Source of the DNA: a virus
Direction: 5' to 3' (one strand)
Length of the DNA stretch: 64,000 bases
IMG/VR virus record: IMGVR_UViG_3300007512_000001
Location: 114,944-178,943 of that record
The translations under genes were made by a program, and so were the position numbers. This document shows, in pieces, positions 56,656-64,000 of this stretch (positions are counted from its first letter, which is position 1; each line of letters opens with the position of its first letter). The notes beneath the pieces are model-generated. The model was not told the DNA's origin, did not search any database, and saw only the letters and a list, made by a program, of their open reading frames with translations.

Positions 56656-58398
56656 ATGAAAGTGCAGTTTATTAATTTACATACAGGCACGGATCAGTCG
56701 AGATACACCGGCCCCATAATCAGTTTAGTTTCTTATAGTTTAAGATCTTTTTATAAAAAGACAGGAAAACATTATAAAAATTATACCTGGTTACCGAATG
56801 AGAATGGGTTCAGCCCCAACACAAAAGGTAACCAAGTTAATAAAGCGTTTAACGTAATCAAAGAAAAAAAACCTGATATTGTTTGTCTTACCCTCTATCT
56901 TTGGAATTCTAATAATTCGATTCGATTAGCAAAGAAAATTAAAAAGGTCTTTCCTAATTGTATTATAATAGCAGGTGGTCCTGAAGTTGAACATGTTTTG
57001 GGCACAGAATACGCAAAAAAGAATCCTTATTTTGACTATGTTTGTTATGGAGATGGTGAAGAAACATTCCAAATGCTATTAGATAGTTTTATTACTCCAA
57101 TAAACGAGCAGACTATTCCTAATTTAATAACTAAAGAGTTTAAAACCCGGTATAAGATTTTTAAATTTAAAGATCATCTAGCATATAATCCTTACTTGGA
57201 TTTAAAACAAGATCTACTACAAGAGTATGAAGTTGCAAAAAAGAATAGAGTAAAATGGTTAGAGGCGAAAGGCCTGGATGCAAAACAAAATGACAGTAAT
57301 TCGGATTCGTTTATATTTATTCCATGGGAAAGAGTCCGAGGATGTCCGTATGCTTGTACTTTTTGCGACTGGTCTTCTGGGTTACATCATAAAGTTAATG
57401 TAGCTACATTGGATTGGAGGGAAGAAATAAAATTTTTATCAAAACTTAAATATGTAGTTCTTATGATTACGGATGCAAATGTGGGAATACTTAAAGATGA
57501 CGTAGATGTAGTTAAGTTTGGCCATGATAATTTTAGTAATGATTACCATTATTTTGAAAATCCTAGTAATGCAAAATTACATAAAGATCGTGTATTAGAA
57601 CTTGAGTTATATAAAGCCAAAAATTCAAAAACACCCAAAGGCAGCATATCTAAAGTTTCTTTGCAACACATAGATAAAGAAGTTTTGGATAATATTAATA
57701 GACCAAGTATTACTTGGGAAGAAAATAAAGAACTTATAAAAACATTAAAAAAAGCAGGACAATATATAAAAGCAGAGGTTATAAATGGCTTACCAGGCGC
57801 CACCTTAGAAAAAAATATATATATGTTTAAAGAATTTTCTCTCGTTAATATAGACTTGGTATTACTTCATCCCTGGATAATACTTCCAAATTCACCAGCC
57901 TATGATATTAATTATCAAAAAAAACACAATTTATCTAAGATAAGATTTATTAAATTTAGTAATTCAAGTTATTCGTTTGGCGAGGAAATTCCATTAAATG
58001 GCATTGATAGCACATATAAAAGTATTATAAACAAAGATGTAGATTTAGATTTGATAGATGTAAATTTAATAATGGATACAAATTACATACAAGATTATTT
58101 TTTATCTAGGAACATATCGGCACTGTATAACCATTACCAATTGCAGAGGCAACAAAATAGCTATGACTTGGCACCATTTTCGTATTATCTAGATAAGCAT
58201 TATTATTTTCTAAAGTTTATGGCAGACCAATTAGTAAAAAAGTTAAACTTTTTCAATGAAAAGTATGGATTTTTTATAGACGTCATTGAAATTAATAATA
58301 AATTATATAGTCATTCATTTGTTATTGAACAATATCTTTATCATTCTTTTTCCCAGGAAGGTATAGCAAATATTACTAATTCATTTGCTATTGAATAA
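56656..58398 (+). CDS. B12-binding-domain radical SAM enzyme
   Basis: A 580-residue protein. The N-terminal ~150 residues (KPDIVCLTLYLWNSNNSIRL, FPNCIIIAGGPEVEHVLG, FDYVCYGDGEETFQMLL) form a B12-binding-type Rossmann domain. I do not see the DxHxxG motif, so cobalamin may be bound without His. The radical SAM core has WERVRGCPYACTFCDWSSG with C230, C234 and C237, and later YIKAEVINGLPGATLEKNIY. This class often methylates or rearranges lipids, peptides or sugars. It ends 49 bases before the primase start, with an early promoter in between. Confidence 0.85.
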   Translation: MKVQFINLHTGTDQSRYTGPIISLVSYSLRSFYKKTGKHYKNYTWLPNENGFSPNTKGNQVNKAFNVIKEKKPDIVCLTLYLWNSNNSIRLAKKIKKVFPNCIIIAGGPEVEHVLGTEYAKKNPYFDYVCYGDGEETFQMLLDSFITPINEQTIPNLITKEFKTRYKIFKFKDHLAYNPYLDLKQDLLQEYEVAKKNRVKWLEAKGLDAKQNDSNSDSFIFIPWERVRGCPYACTFCDWSSGLHHKVNVATLDWREEIKFLSKLKYVVLMITDANVGILKDDVDVVKFGHDNFSNDYHYFENPSNAKLHKDRVLELELYKAKNSKTPKGSISKVSLQHIDKEVLDNINRPSITWEENKELIKTLKKAGQYIKAEVINGLPGATLEKNIYMFKEFSLVNIDLVLLHPWIILPNSPAYDINYQKKHNLSKIRFIKFSNSSYSFGEEIPLNGIDSTYKSIINKDVDLDLIDVNLIMDTNYIQDYFLSRNISALYNHYQLQRQQNSYDLAPFSYYLDKHYYFLKFMADQLVKKLNFFNEKYGFFIDVIEINNKLYSHSFVIEQYLYHSFSQEGIANITNSFAIE

Positions 58399-58412
58399 TA
58401 TCATTATGATTC

Positions 58413-58441
58413 TTGACATATAGCACATCAGGTTGTATAAT
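58413..58441 (+). promoter_or_regulatory. Host sigma70-type early promoter (TTGACA-17-TATAAT) for primase/helicase
   Basis: Both boxes are perfect consensus (58413-58418 and 58436-58441) with a 17-base spacer. The start is expected near 58448, at the ATG. It is the best host-type promoter in the window. Confidence 0.9.
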
Positions 58442-58447
58442 AGTACT

Positions 58448-59431
58448 ATGAACTTAGTACAGTCAGTTATTATGAACAATTTGCCTGGAAGGGTAAAGAA
58501 AAGTTCTAGTGGCTGGAATTCATTTAATGCGCCTTGTTGCATACATAACGGAGAAACACAAGATAAGCGTGGCCGAGGCGGTATTATAATCAACGGTGAG
58601 GCGATCTCATATAATTGTTTCAACTGTGGGTATAAAACAGGCTGGCAACCCGGAAGACATTTAAGCAGAAAAATGCGGCAGTTAATGTCGTGGCTAAGTG
58701 TTCCGGAAGGTGATATTAAGCGCCTTGTATTAACAGCAATACAGTTAAAAGAAACTGCTATTGAACACGATCTTATTGAAGAAGAAACAGAGTTTAACTT
58801 TGAACTTAAAGATTTTCCAAAAGAAAGCAACCTGCTAAAAAGCGATAATACCCAAATTGTAAAGTATTTGGCAAACAGAGGGCTAAGTATTAATGACTAC
58901 AATTTTTATTGGACGCCAATAACAGAAACAAAGTTTGACAGGCGTGTAATAATACCATTCTTTTGGAAAGGAGAAATTGTAGGATACACCGCACGTTTAA
59001 CTGTGCGTGGTAATCCAAAATATTTTACTAGCACACCACAGGGGTTTGTGTTTAATATGGATGGGCAAACAGAAGATCGCAAGTTTGTTATTGTGACAGA
59101 AGGCCCATTTGATGCTATTGCTGTAGAAGGCGTTGCTATACTAGGCAGTGATATAAGTGATGCACAGGTTGATTTGATTGAGAGTTTAAACAGGCAAGTT
59201 ATAATGGTACCTGATAACGATAGTGCCGGAAACAAACTTATACAGCAAGCACTAAAATATAACTGGGACGTAAGTTTTCCAACGTGGCACGACACTTGTA
59301 AGGATATAAACGAAGCAATAGTCCAATATGGTAGAATATTTACACTAAAAAATATAATAGATAATGTTGAGACATCGAGTCTCAAGATAAACTTAATGGC
59401 AAAGAAAAGACTAAATGAACAAAGAGTATAA
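58448..59431 (+). CDS. 61: DNA primase gp61
   Basis: 327 residues from ATG 58448; a longer reading from TTG 58433 begins inside the promoter -10 box. A second ATG at 58472 would give a 24-base leader and is an alternative start. A zinc ribbon (CCIHNGETQDKRGRGG, later NCFNCGYKTGW) is followed by a toprim domain: FVIVTEGPFDAIAVEG (Glu) and MVPDNDSAGNKL (D-x-D). It makes RNA primers for lagging-strand synthesis with gp41. It overlaps the helicase gene by 17 bases. Confidence 0.9.
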   Translation: MNLVQSVIMNNLPGRVKKSSSGWNSFNAPCCIHNGETQDKRGRGGIIINGEAISYNCFNCGYKTGWQPGRHLSRKMRQLMSWLSVPEGDIKRLVLTAIQLKETAIEHDLIEEETEFNFELKDFPKESNLLKSDNTQIVKYLANRGLSINDYNFYWTPITETKFDRRVIIPFFWKGEIVGYTARLTVRGNPKYFTSTPQGFVFNMDGQTEDRKFVIVTEGPFDAIAVEGVAILGSDISDAQVDLIESLNRQVIMVPDNDSAGNKLIQQALKYNWDVSFPTWHDTCKDINEAIVQYGRIFTLKNIIDNVETSSLKINLMAKKRLNEQRV

Positions 59432-60833
59432 CGTAGATCTACAAAAACTGTATCTTGAAATGCTTGTGGCAAATCCGGAAGCATACGTAAGAGTACAGAA
59501 CATTTTTAATCCGCAAAACTTTGATAGAAGTTTGCGTCCAGTAGCAAAGTTTATAAAAGAATATGTGAATGAATATAAATCTTTGCCCGAAATAAAACAA
59601 ATAAACAGTAAAACAGGTTCTAAATTAAATATTATAGAAGAAGTAGCAGAAGACCACACTAATTGGTTAATGGATGAGTTTGAAACTTTTAGTAGGCATA
59701 AAGAACTTGAGAGAGCAATTTTAGATAGTGCTGATCTATTAGAAAAGGGTGACTACAACCTAGTTGAGTCTAAAATTAAGAAAGCAGTACAGATTGGTCT
59801 TACAAAAGATATGGGTACAGACTATTGGGACAATCCAAGAGAAAGACTACTATCGCTAAAATCTAATAACGGACAGTTGAGCACAGGTTGGCCAACGTTT
59901 GACAAGAAACTGTTTGGTGGCTTTAACAAGGGCGAGTTAAATATTTTTGCAGGTGGCAGTGGTAGTGGTAAAAGTTTGTTTATGCAAAACGTAGCAGTTA
60001 ACTGGGTATTGGCCGGATTAAATGTTTTATATTTTACATTGGAATTAAGCGAAGAACTTACAGCAATGCGTATTGACAGTATGATATCTAACATTGCAAC
60101 AAAAGAAATTTTTAAAGATCTTGATACAGTTGAAATGAAAATTAAGTTAGTATCTAAGAAGGCGGGTAAATTACAAATTAAGTATATGCCAGCACAAAGT
60201 AACATTAATGATTTTCGCAGTTATGTAAAAGAATTAAGTGTGCAAAAGGGTATAAAGCCAGATGCGATTTTGATTGATTACTTAGATCTGTGTATGCCGG
60301 TAAGTGCTAAAGTAGCACCAAGTGATTTGTTTGTTAAAGACAAGTATGTAGCAGAAGAACTAAGAAACTTTGCTAAAGAACTAGACACTGTATTAGTTAC
60401 AGCATCGCAGTTAAACAGAGGTGCTGTGGATGAAATTGAGTTTGATCATTCACATATTGCAGGCGGTATTAGTAAAGTTAATACAGCAGACAATGTTATT
60501 GGTATTTTTACAAGTAGAGCAATGCGTGAGCGTGGAAGATATCAAATACAGTTTATGAAAACTAGAAGTAGTAGTGGTGTTGGCCAAAAACTTGATCTAG
60601 AATTTGATTTGGAAAGTTTACGTATTAGAGATCTGGGAGAAGATGCACAGTCATATCAAAATGATGAAAGCACAGAATATACACCAGCAGGATCCCAAAC
60701 AGACATATTCAACAAAATTAACAGAAGTGCAACAGTCAGTAGTGCAGGTGATGCTCCCAAAGTTACAGCAGAAGCAAGTGGTAGTAAAATTCGTTCTCTA
60801 CTCAGCAACATGCGAAACAACGAGGAATTATAA
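59415..60833 (+). CDS. 41: Replicative DNA helicase gp41
   Basis: 472 residues (T4: 475). DnaB-type hexameric helicase. The N-terminal helical domain (~1-150) is followed by NIFAGGSGSGKSLFMQNVAV with the P-loop at ~178-187, YFTLELSEELTAMRIDSM, ILIDYLDLCMP (Walker B, ~279-289), VLVTASQLNRGAVDEIEFDH and QIQFMKTRSSSGVGQKLDLE (arginine-finger region). It is coupled to primase gp61 by the 17-base overlap. Confidence 0.95.
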   Translation: MNKEYNVDLQKLYLEMLVANPEAYVRVQNIFNPQNFDRSLRPVAKFIKEYVNEYKSLPEIKQINSKTGSKLNIIEEVAEDHTNWLMDEFETFSRHKELERAILDSADLLEKGDYNLVESKIKKAVQIGLTKDMGTDYWDNPRERLLSLKSNNGQLSTGWPTFDKKLFGGFNKGELNIFAGGSGSGKSLFMQNVAVNWVLAGLNVLYFTLELSEELTAMRIDSMISNIATKEIFKDLDTVEMKIKLVSKKAGKLQIKYMPAQSNINDFRSYVKELSVQKGIKPDAILIDYLDLCMPVSAKVAPSDLFVKDKYVAEELRNFAKELDTVLVTASQLNRGAVDEIEFDHSHIAGGISKVNTADNVIGIFTSRAMRERGRYQIQFMKTRSSSGVGQKLDLEFDLESLRIRDLGEDAQSYQNDESTEYTPAGSQTDIFNKINRSATVSSAGDAPKVTAEASGSKIRSLLSNMRNNEEL

Positions 60834-60836
60834 ATA
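60829..60836 (+). promoter_or_regulatory. T4-type late promoter TATAAATA
   Basis: Exact TATAAATA overlapping the gp41 stop, 29 bases before the ATG at 60866. The predicted start is near 60842. AGTATAAA at 60836-60843 can also pair with TTTATACT at 60858-60865, with AGGA in the loop, on read-through transcripts. Confidence 0.75.
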
Positions 60837-60865
60837 GTATAAACAACCTAACAGGAATTTATACT

Positions 60866-61354
60866 ATGCGGTGGCATGATTATTTACAAGCAGATTTTCT
60901 TGGCCCGAGAGAATGGGTATTAACTGAGTCTCTTACATTTGAGATTGAAAAAAGTAGAGTTGCTGATATTGTTAATTCAATGTCAGTTTGGAAACTTACA
61001 GATGTAAAAATTAGAGAAACTGATGATCATATTATGATCACAGCTCCAGTTGGATATAAAACAGATTTAGCATCAATATCCAGAGCAATGTGGAGTATTA
61101 TTTCTCCGTGGGATGTTGCCCGTGGTGCAGTTATACATGATGCTCTTTACGGTGCTATTAGAAAACACAAAGACCAAGGCGCTTTAGACAAAACAAGTAT
61201 CAAAAGCCTTCGAAAACAAGCAGACAATATATTCAAATTGGGAATGGAATCAGCAGAACCTAAAATTCCAAGTTGGAAAGTTGTTTCTTGTTACTACTCT
61301 GTTAGAGGATTTGGTTGGACATCTATTAATAAGAAAGCAAAATTTAACAATTAA
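60866..61354 (+). CDS. DUF1353-family protein
   Basis: 162 residues. GYKTDLASISRAMWSIISPW then DVARGAVIHDALYGAI (residues ~68-102) is the DUF1353 signature (TDLASIPR-x-x-W...A-A-V-x-H-D-x-L-Y). The conserved Asp, Arg, His and Asp suggest a metal- or phosphate-handling fold, but no activity is established. DUF1353 genes are common in phage tails and morons. The gene is preceded by the exact late promoter at 60829. Confidence 0.8.
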   Translation: MRWHDYLQADFLGPREWVLTESLTFEIEKSRVADIVNSMSVWKLTDVKIRETDDHIMITAPVGYKTDLASISRAMWSIISPWDVARGAVIHDALYGAIRKHKDQGALDKTSIKSLRKQADNIFKLGMESAEPKIPSWKVVSCYYSVRGFGWTSINKKAKFNN

Positions 61355-61368
61355 TAGTGGAAATTTAA

Positions 61369-61375
61369 CTAAATA
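61369..61375 (+). promoter_or_regulatory. Late promoter CTAAATA
   Basis: 21 bases before ATG 61396 and 9 before GTG 61384. The predicted start is near 61381. Confidence 0.45.
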
Positions 61376-61395
61376 TATACAGAGTGTATATTAAT

Positions 61396-61650
61396 ATGAA
61401 ACGTAAAACTAGAACTATACTTGAAGAATTGAATTCTCTATATAGCGAGAAAAATAAGAGTGCGATTATTGAAAGTCGCGCTATACATATCATTGACAGT
61501 GCAGTAAATCTTATTAATAATATTTATGAAAACTATGACCATGCTACTGCTTCTGAACTAGAAAGACGACTTCTTAATAGTATACGCGGACAAGATAATA
61601 AAAAATTTGTGCGTAGTATTCGCAAGGCGGGCGACAGTGAAACTGAGTGA
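61396..61650 (+). CDS. 84-aa conserved unknown protein
   Basis: Starts at ATG 61396 (a GTG 12 bases upstream is in frame). MKRKTRTILEELNSLYSEKN, then SRAIHIIDSAVNLINNIYEN and ELERRLLNSIRGQDNKKFVR: a helical, basic protein with a pattern I have seen in marine T4-like phages. No function is known. It overlaps the next gene by 14 bases. Confidence 0.65.
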   Translation: MKRKTRTILEELNSLYSEKNKSAIIESRAIHIIDSAVNLINNIYENYDHATASELERRLLNSIRGQDNKKFVRSIRKAGDSETE

Positions 61651-61882
61651 AATATCGCCGTACGTAGACTCAAAAGTTTTAACTAGGCGGCCGCCCCCAC
61701 GTTATAAAAGATTCCCACCAGGTAAAACAAGTGGTATTGTAGATCAAATGTCCGGCGAATTAGAAAACGTTGTAGATGATTGGATTAAAATAGATTGGGA
61801 CGATGTTGATGAAGCAACTAAAAAACGTTTTAGTGATGCTATAACAGAATTATTGGATATTGTTAATAATGAAGATATCTGA
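61637..61882 (+). CDS. 81-aa unknown protein
   Basis: Starts with GTG 61637: MKLSEISPYVDSKVLTRRPP then RYKRFPPGKTSGIVDQMSGE and an acidic helical end (DWIKIDWDDVDEATKKRFSD). A longer reading from 61607 lies within the previous gene and looks unnatural. The N-terminus contains LSE at residues 3-5, too short to call a capsid-targeting peptide. It overlaps both neighbours by 14 bases. Confidence 0.6.
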   Translation: MKLSEISPYVDSKVLTRRPPPRYKRFPPGKTSGIVDQMSGELENVVDDWIKIDWDDVDEATKKRFSDAITELLDIVNNEDI

Positions 61883-63212
61883 TCTACACGAAGAACGACC
61901 AGCAAGAGCAAAACGTCGCAAGGACCGTGCACCACGCAAAGACCGCGAAGGAAATCTTATTAACGAATCTAAATGGCTTTTTGAAAAAGAAGACCGCACA
62001 CATATGACACACCTTGAAGACTTGGTATTTACGCAAGGATACAAAGGCGCTAAACAAGCATTAAACTATTTGGCCAACGTTGCTGGTATGCTTTCCGGAC
62101 ACGGAGGCAAACGTACCAAAATAACAACTAAGTGGGATGGTGCTCCTGCTATTGTTGCTGGCACTGATCCAAAGGACGGTAAGTTTTTTGTAGCAACAAA
62201 GCACGGCTTTTTTAATAAAAATCCTAAATTAAACAAAACACCTAAAGATATTGACAAGAACCATTCTGATGCTGGTTTAGAAAAAGGTAAGACAAGAGCA
62301 GGCCTGCGTAATAAGTTTAAGATGGCTTTAAAAGAATTGCCAAAATTAAACTTTGATGGCATACTGCATGGCGACTTTATGTTTGCTAAAGGTGATTTAA
62401 AAACAGTAACTATTGAAGGGGAAAAATATATTGCTTTTAGACCACAAGAAATTACATATGCTGTCCCTGTCGGCAGTGAATTAGCACAGCAATTACTGGC
62501 CGCAGACTTTGGTATAGTATGGCATACGCAATATACTGGCGGGCCTGAGATTAGTGACATGCAAACACAATATGGTGTAATAGCACCAGAAGGTAACAAA
62601 AAAGTTTGGATGGATGATGCTACGTATAAAGATTTAACAGGCGTTGCTACATTAACTGCAAGAGAAACAGATTCTGTAAGGCGCGGTGTTGAGAAGATGA
62701 GTGATATTTTATCTAAAACAAATGCCTCAAAATTCAACACAATGTTGAAAAATGAAGAGTTTATGAAATATATTCCCATCTTTATTAACGAAAAGATTCG
62801 CCAAGGAGAAGGACAAGTATCCAATGCTACAAATTTCTTGCAAGACTTTATTAACTATTATGATGATCGTATGCAAGCCGAAATTGATAAACTAAAAACT
62901 GGTATTGAAGGGCCTGCAGGACAGGCGCGTGTACAAAAAATAGAAGCAAACAAACAGTTTATCGAAGATAACAGTAATACATTATTAGCAATACTTGGCA
63001 TATATAAACAAATCGTACAGATTAAAATGATCTTAGTAAACAAATTAAACAAAGTAGAAGGTATTGGAACATTTTATAAAACAGATGGCGGCTACGAGGT
63101 AGCAGACCCCGAGGGTTTTGTAGCAATTGATAGAATAGGTAATGCCGTAAAATTAGTAGATAGAATGGAGTTTTCAAGAAGAAACTTTTTAAGTCAAAAG
63201 GAGTGGGGTTGA
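61869..63212 (+). CDS. Ligase/nucleotidyltransferase-like protein with capsid-targeting-like N-terminus
   Basis: 447 residues from ATG 61869. The first residues MKISDLHEE end in LHE, a possible prohead-protease site. A basic stretch (RPARAKRRKDRAPRKDREG) follows. ITTKWDGAPAIVAG has K88-W-D-G, like motif I K-x-D-G of DNA/RNA ligases. GILHGDFMF (~164-172) fits motif III (L-x-G-E/D), FRPQEITYAVPV (~190-201) motif IV-like, and NKKVWMD (~245) might be the motif V Lys region. The C-terminus is helical. If active it would form a covalent nucleotide at K88. Other explanations are a degenerate fold. Confidence 0.6.
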   Translation: MKISDLHEERPARAKRRKDRAPRKDREGNLINESKWLFEKEDRTHMTHLEDLVFTQGYKGAKQALNYLANVAGMLSGHGGKRTKITTKWDGAPAIVAGTDPKDGKFFVATKHGFFNKNPKLNKTPKDIDKNHSDAGLEKGKTRAGLRNKFKMALKELPKLNFDGILHGDFMFAKGDLKTVTIEGEKYIAFRPQEITYAVPVGSELAQQLLAADFGIVWHTQYTGGPEISDMQTQYGVIAPEGNKKVWMDDATYKDLTGVATLTARETDSVRRGVEKMSDILSKTNASKFNTMLKNEEFMKYIPIFINEKIRQGEGQVSNATNFLQDFINYYDDRMQAEIDKLKTGIEGPAGQARVQKIEANKQFIEDNSNTLLAILGIYKQIVQIKMILVNKLNKVEGIGTFYKTDGGYEVADPEGFVAIDRIGNAVKLVDRMEFSRRNFLSQKEWG

Positions 63213-63901
63213 TGGGTTTTATTAAAGATTTAACAGAAGCACGAGCACTACGCACCCAGCGTGGTTTGAATCTTAGTGCTGAACAAGTGGCAGAAAGTAT
63301 TTACTTGACGGTATTATCATTGCAGGCAATGCGATTTGATCCCAGCACAGCCGCGCAGGCATCAGAATATGCTAGAAAAACTTTGCAATATCAAGATTTC
63401 AGTAATATTAGATCAACAGCAACAGATTTACACAACTGGGTAGCTGTTTTTAGTAATCCAGAAAGATACGCAAATCAAATTGGCCCAGTTGGTAGGGCAA
63501 GTATGCCTTTATTACAATTTAAAAGGTATCTCAGAGATGTGGCACAAGGTAAGGCTAATCCGAACTTCGACAAACAATTTTTAATGAGTTTAGAGCGTAA
63601 TTTAGGTATTAGAAATGGGCAGTATAGTGCTGTAAGAAGATTGTTAAGTGATTGGAATAGATTATATGGTACTGAGCGCAAGCAAGGTACTACTAGATTG
63701 TTACAGGCATTGAGGGCCAAAACACCTAAAAGTGATTTACGCGGCCCATATGAAGGATTTATGCGTAAGGGTGGATATGAAGATAAAAGTGCTAAAGATC
63801 CAGAAAAAACAGGCATTAGTACACCAGCAAAAATTGCACTAGCGACAGCCGGTGGTTATGTGGTAGGCAAAGGAATAGGAAAGTGGCTAGCCAATAAATA
63901 A
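63212..63901 (+). CDS. Putative internal head protein with capsid-targeting N-terminus
   Basis: 229 residues from ATG 63212 (TGATG overlap). MGFIKDLTEARALRTQRG looks like a capsid-targeting peptide, with a cut after Glu9 (LTE/A). The rest is helical and basic: AEQVAESIYLTVLSLQAMRF, AQASEYARKTLQYQDFSNIR and DWNRLYGTERKQGTTRLLQA. A C-terminal ATAGGYVVGKGIGKWLANK helix could insert in a membrane. Basic composition plus targeting start fits an internal protein bound to DNA in the head. It is inferred from sequence pattern only. Confidence 0.65.
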   Translation: MGFIKDLTEARALRTQRGLNLSAEQVAESIYLTVLSLQAMRFDPSTAAQASEYARKTLQYQDFSNIRSTATDLHNWVAVFSNPERYANQIGPVGRASMPLLQFKRYLRDVAQGKANPNFDKQFLMSLERNLGIRNGQYSAVRRLLSDWNRLYGTERKQGTTRLLQALRAKTPKSDLRGPYEGFMRKGGYEDKSAKDPEKTGISTPAKIALATAGGYVVGKGIGKWLANK

Positions 63902-64000
63902 TATGCAATGAAATAGCGTAGTTTATTTTTTCTAATTAGATATAAATAATATTAACGGTATAGAGAAATCTATACATTACAAGATATAGGAGATTAGAAA
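63902..64000 (+). promoter_or_regulatory. Late leader at window end: TATAAATA, hairpin and ribosome site
   Basis: TATAAATA at 63941-63948 predicts a start near 63954. A 7-bp hairpin GTATAGA-GAAA-TCTATAC (63958-63975) with a GNRA tetraloop begins about 5 bases later, and ATAGGAG (63986-63992) is the ribosome site for a gene starting beyond the window. Confidence 0.75.

Noticed and set aside
58433-58447. Primase start at TTG 58433
   Set aside because: It overlaps the -10 box of a consensus promoter and lies upstream of the expected transcript start.
61637-61882. Sixth capsid-targeted protein (MKLSEI start)
   Set aside because: The LSE lies only at residues 3-5, too short for a targeting peptide.
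1-64000. tRNA genes, photosynthesis or integrase genes
   Set aside because: Looked for in gaps and proteins; none recognised. The gaps are short and lack cloverleaf-like sequence.

Overview
The window is an AT-rich, densely packed piece of a T4-like myovirus genome (tailed, contractile). The evidence is a nearly complete set of T4 core genes in recognisable form: scaffold gp22 (partial), major capsid gp23, neck/tail completion gp13, gp14 and gp15, dNMP kinase gp1, sheath gp18, tube gp19, head completion gp4, terminase gp16 and gp17, and replication/recombination genes gp32, uvsX, uvsY, uvsW, gp61 and gp41. AT-richness, T4 late-promoter-like octamers (TATAAATA and variants), several families I associate with marine T4-like phages, and no photosynthesis genes suggest a marine phage of an AT-rich heterotroph. 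A SAR11-type alphaproteobacterium is my inference, not something the sequence proves. No tRNA, CRISPR array or integrase was seen.

Layout. 1-1950: end of the head operon (gp22, gp23). 2050-16200: a long receptor-binding/fibre region of beta-rich proteins, including a PKD-repeat fibre (1148 aa) and a 1652-aa repeat fibre. A 2OG-Fe(II) oxygenase and a possible glycosyl/methyltransferase lie inside it. 16200-23370: a mixed-strand block with a Nudix hydrolase, gp15 and gp14 on the minus strand, a sigma70-promoted unknown gene, gp13, a 25-aa membrane peptide, gp1 and an antisense HNH gene. 23470-29275: sheath, tube, a second tube-like protein and gp4. 29287-32623: an inserted cassette with a sulfotransferase-like protein, two radical SAM enzymes and an SGNH-like protein between them. 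32628-38514: small and large terminase with conserved structural or unknown genes. 38620-47439: recombination and replication genes, interrupted by two methyltransferases and by a GC-rich early cassette with an AAA+ ATPase. 47453-52478: small late or accessory genes, including a secreted TIM-barrel-like protein, a three-helix membrane protein, a DUF115-like protein, a zinc-finger protein, DUF465 and a miniature Pol III alpha-like protein. 52487-58398: a second modification cluster with two more radical SAM enzymes. 58448-60833: primase and helicase. 60866-63901: late unknown genes.

Regulation. Four strong host-type -35/-10 promoters precede early genes. About twenty TAAATA-type late promoters precede late genes. 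In several late genes the octamer sits only 5-7 bases before the start codon, which predicts leaderless or nearly leaderless transcripts. Others have a perfect hairpin just after the predicted +1.

The most notable content beyond the T4 core is of two kinds. First, a set of up to five proteins whose first 8-10 residues look like T4 capsid-targeting peptides ending in (L/I)xE. One carries a PD-(D/E)XK-like motif and another a ligase-like KWDG motif, so they are candidate head-packaged, possibly ejected enzymes. Second, four radical SAM enzymes plus oxygenase, methyltransferase, sulfotransferase-like, SGNH-like and glycosyltransferase-like genes suggest extensive covalent modification of virion or host-surface molecules.
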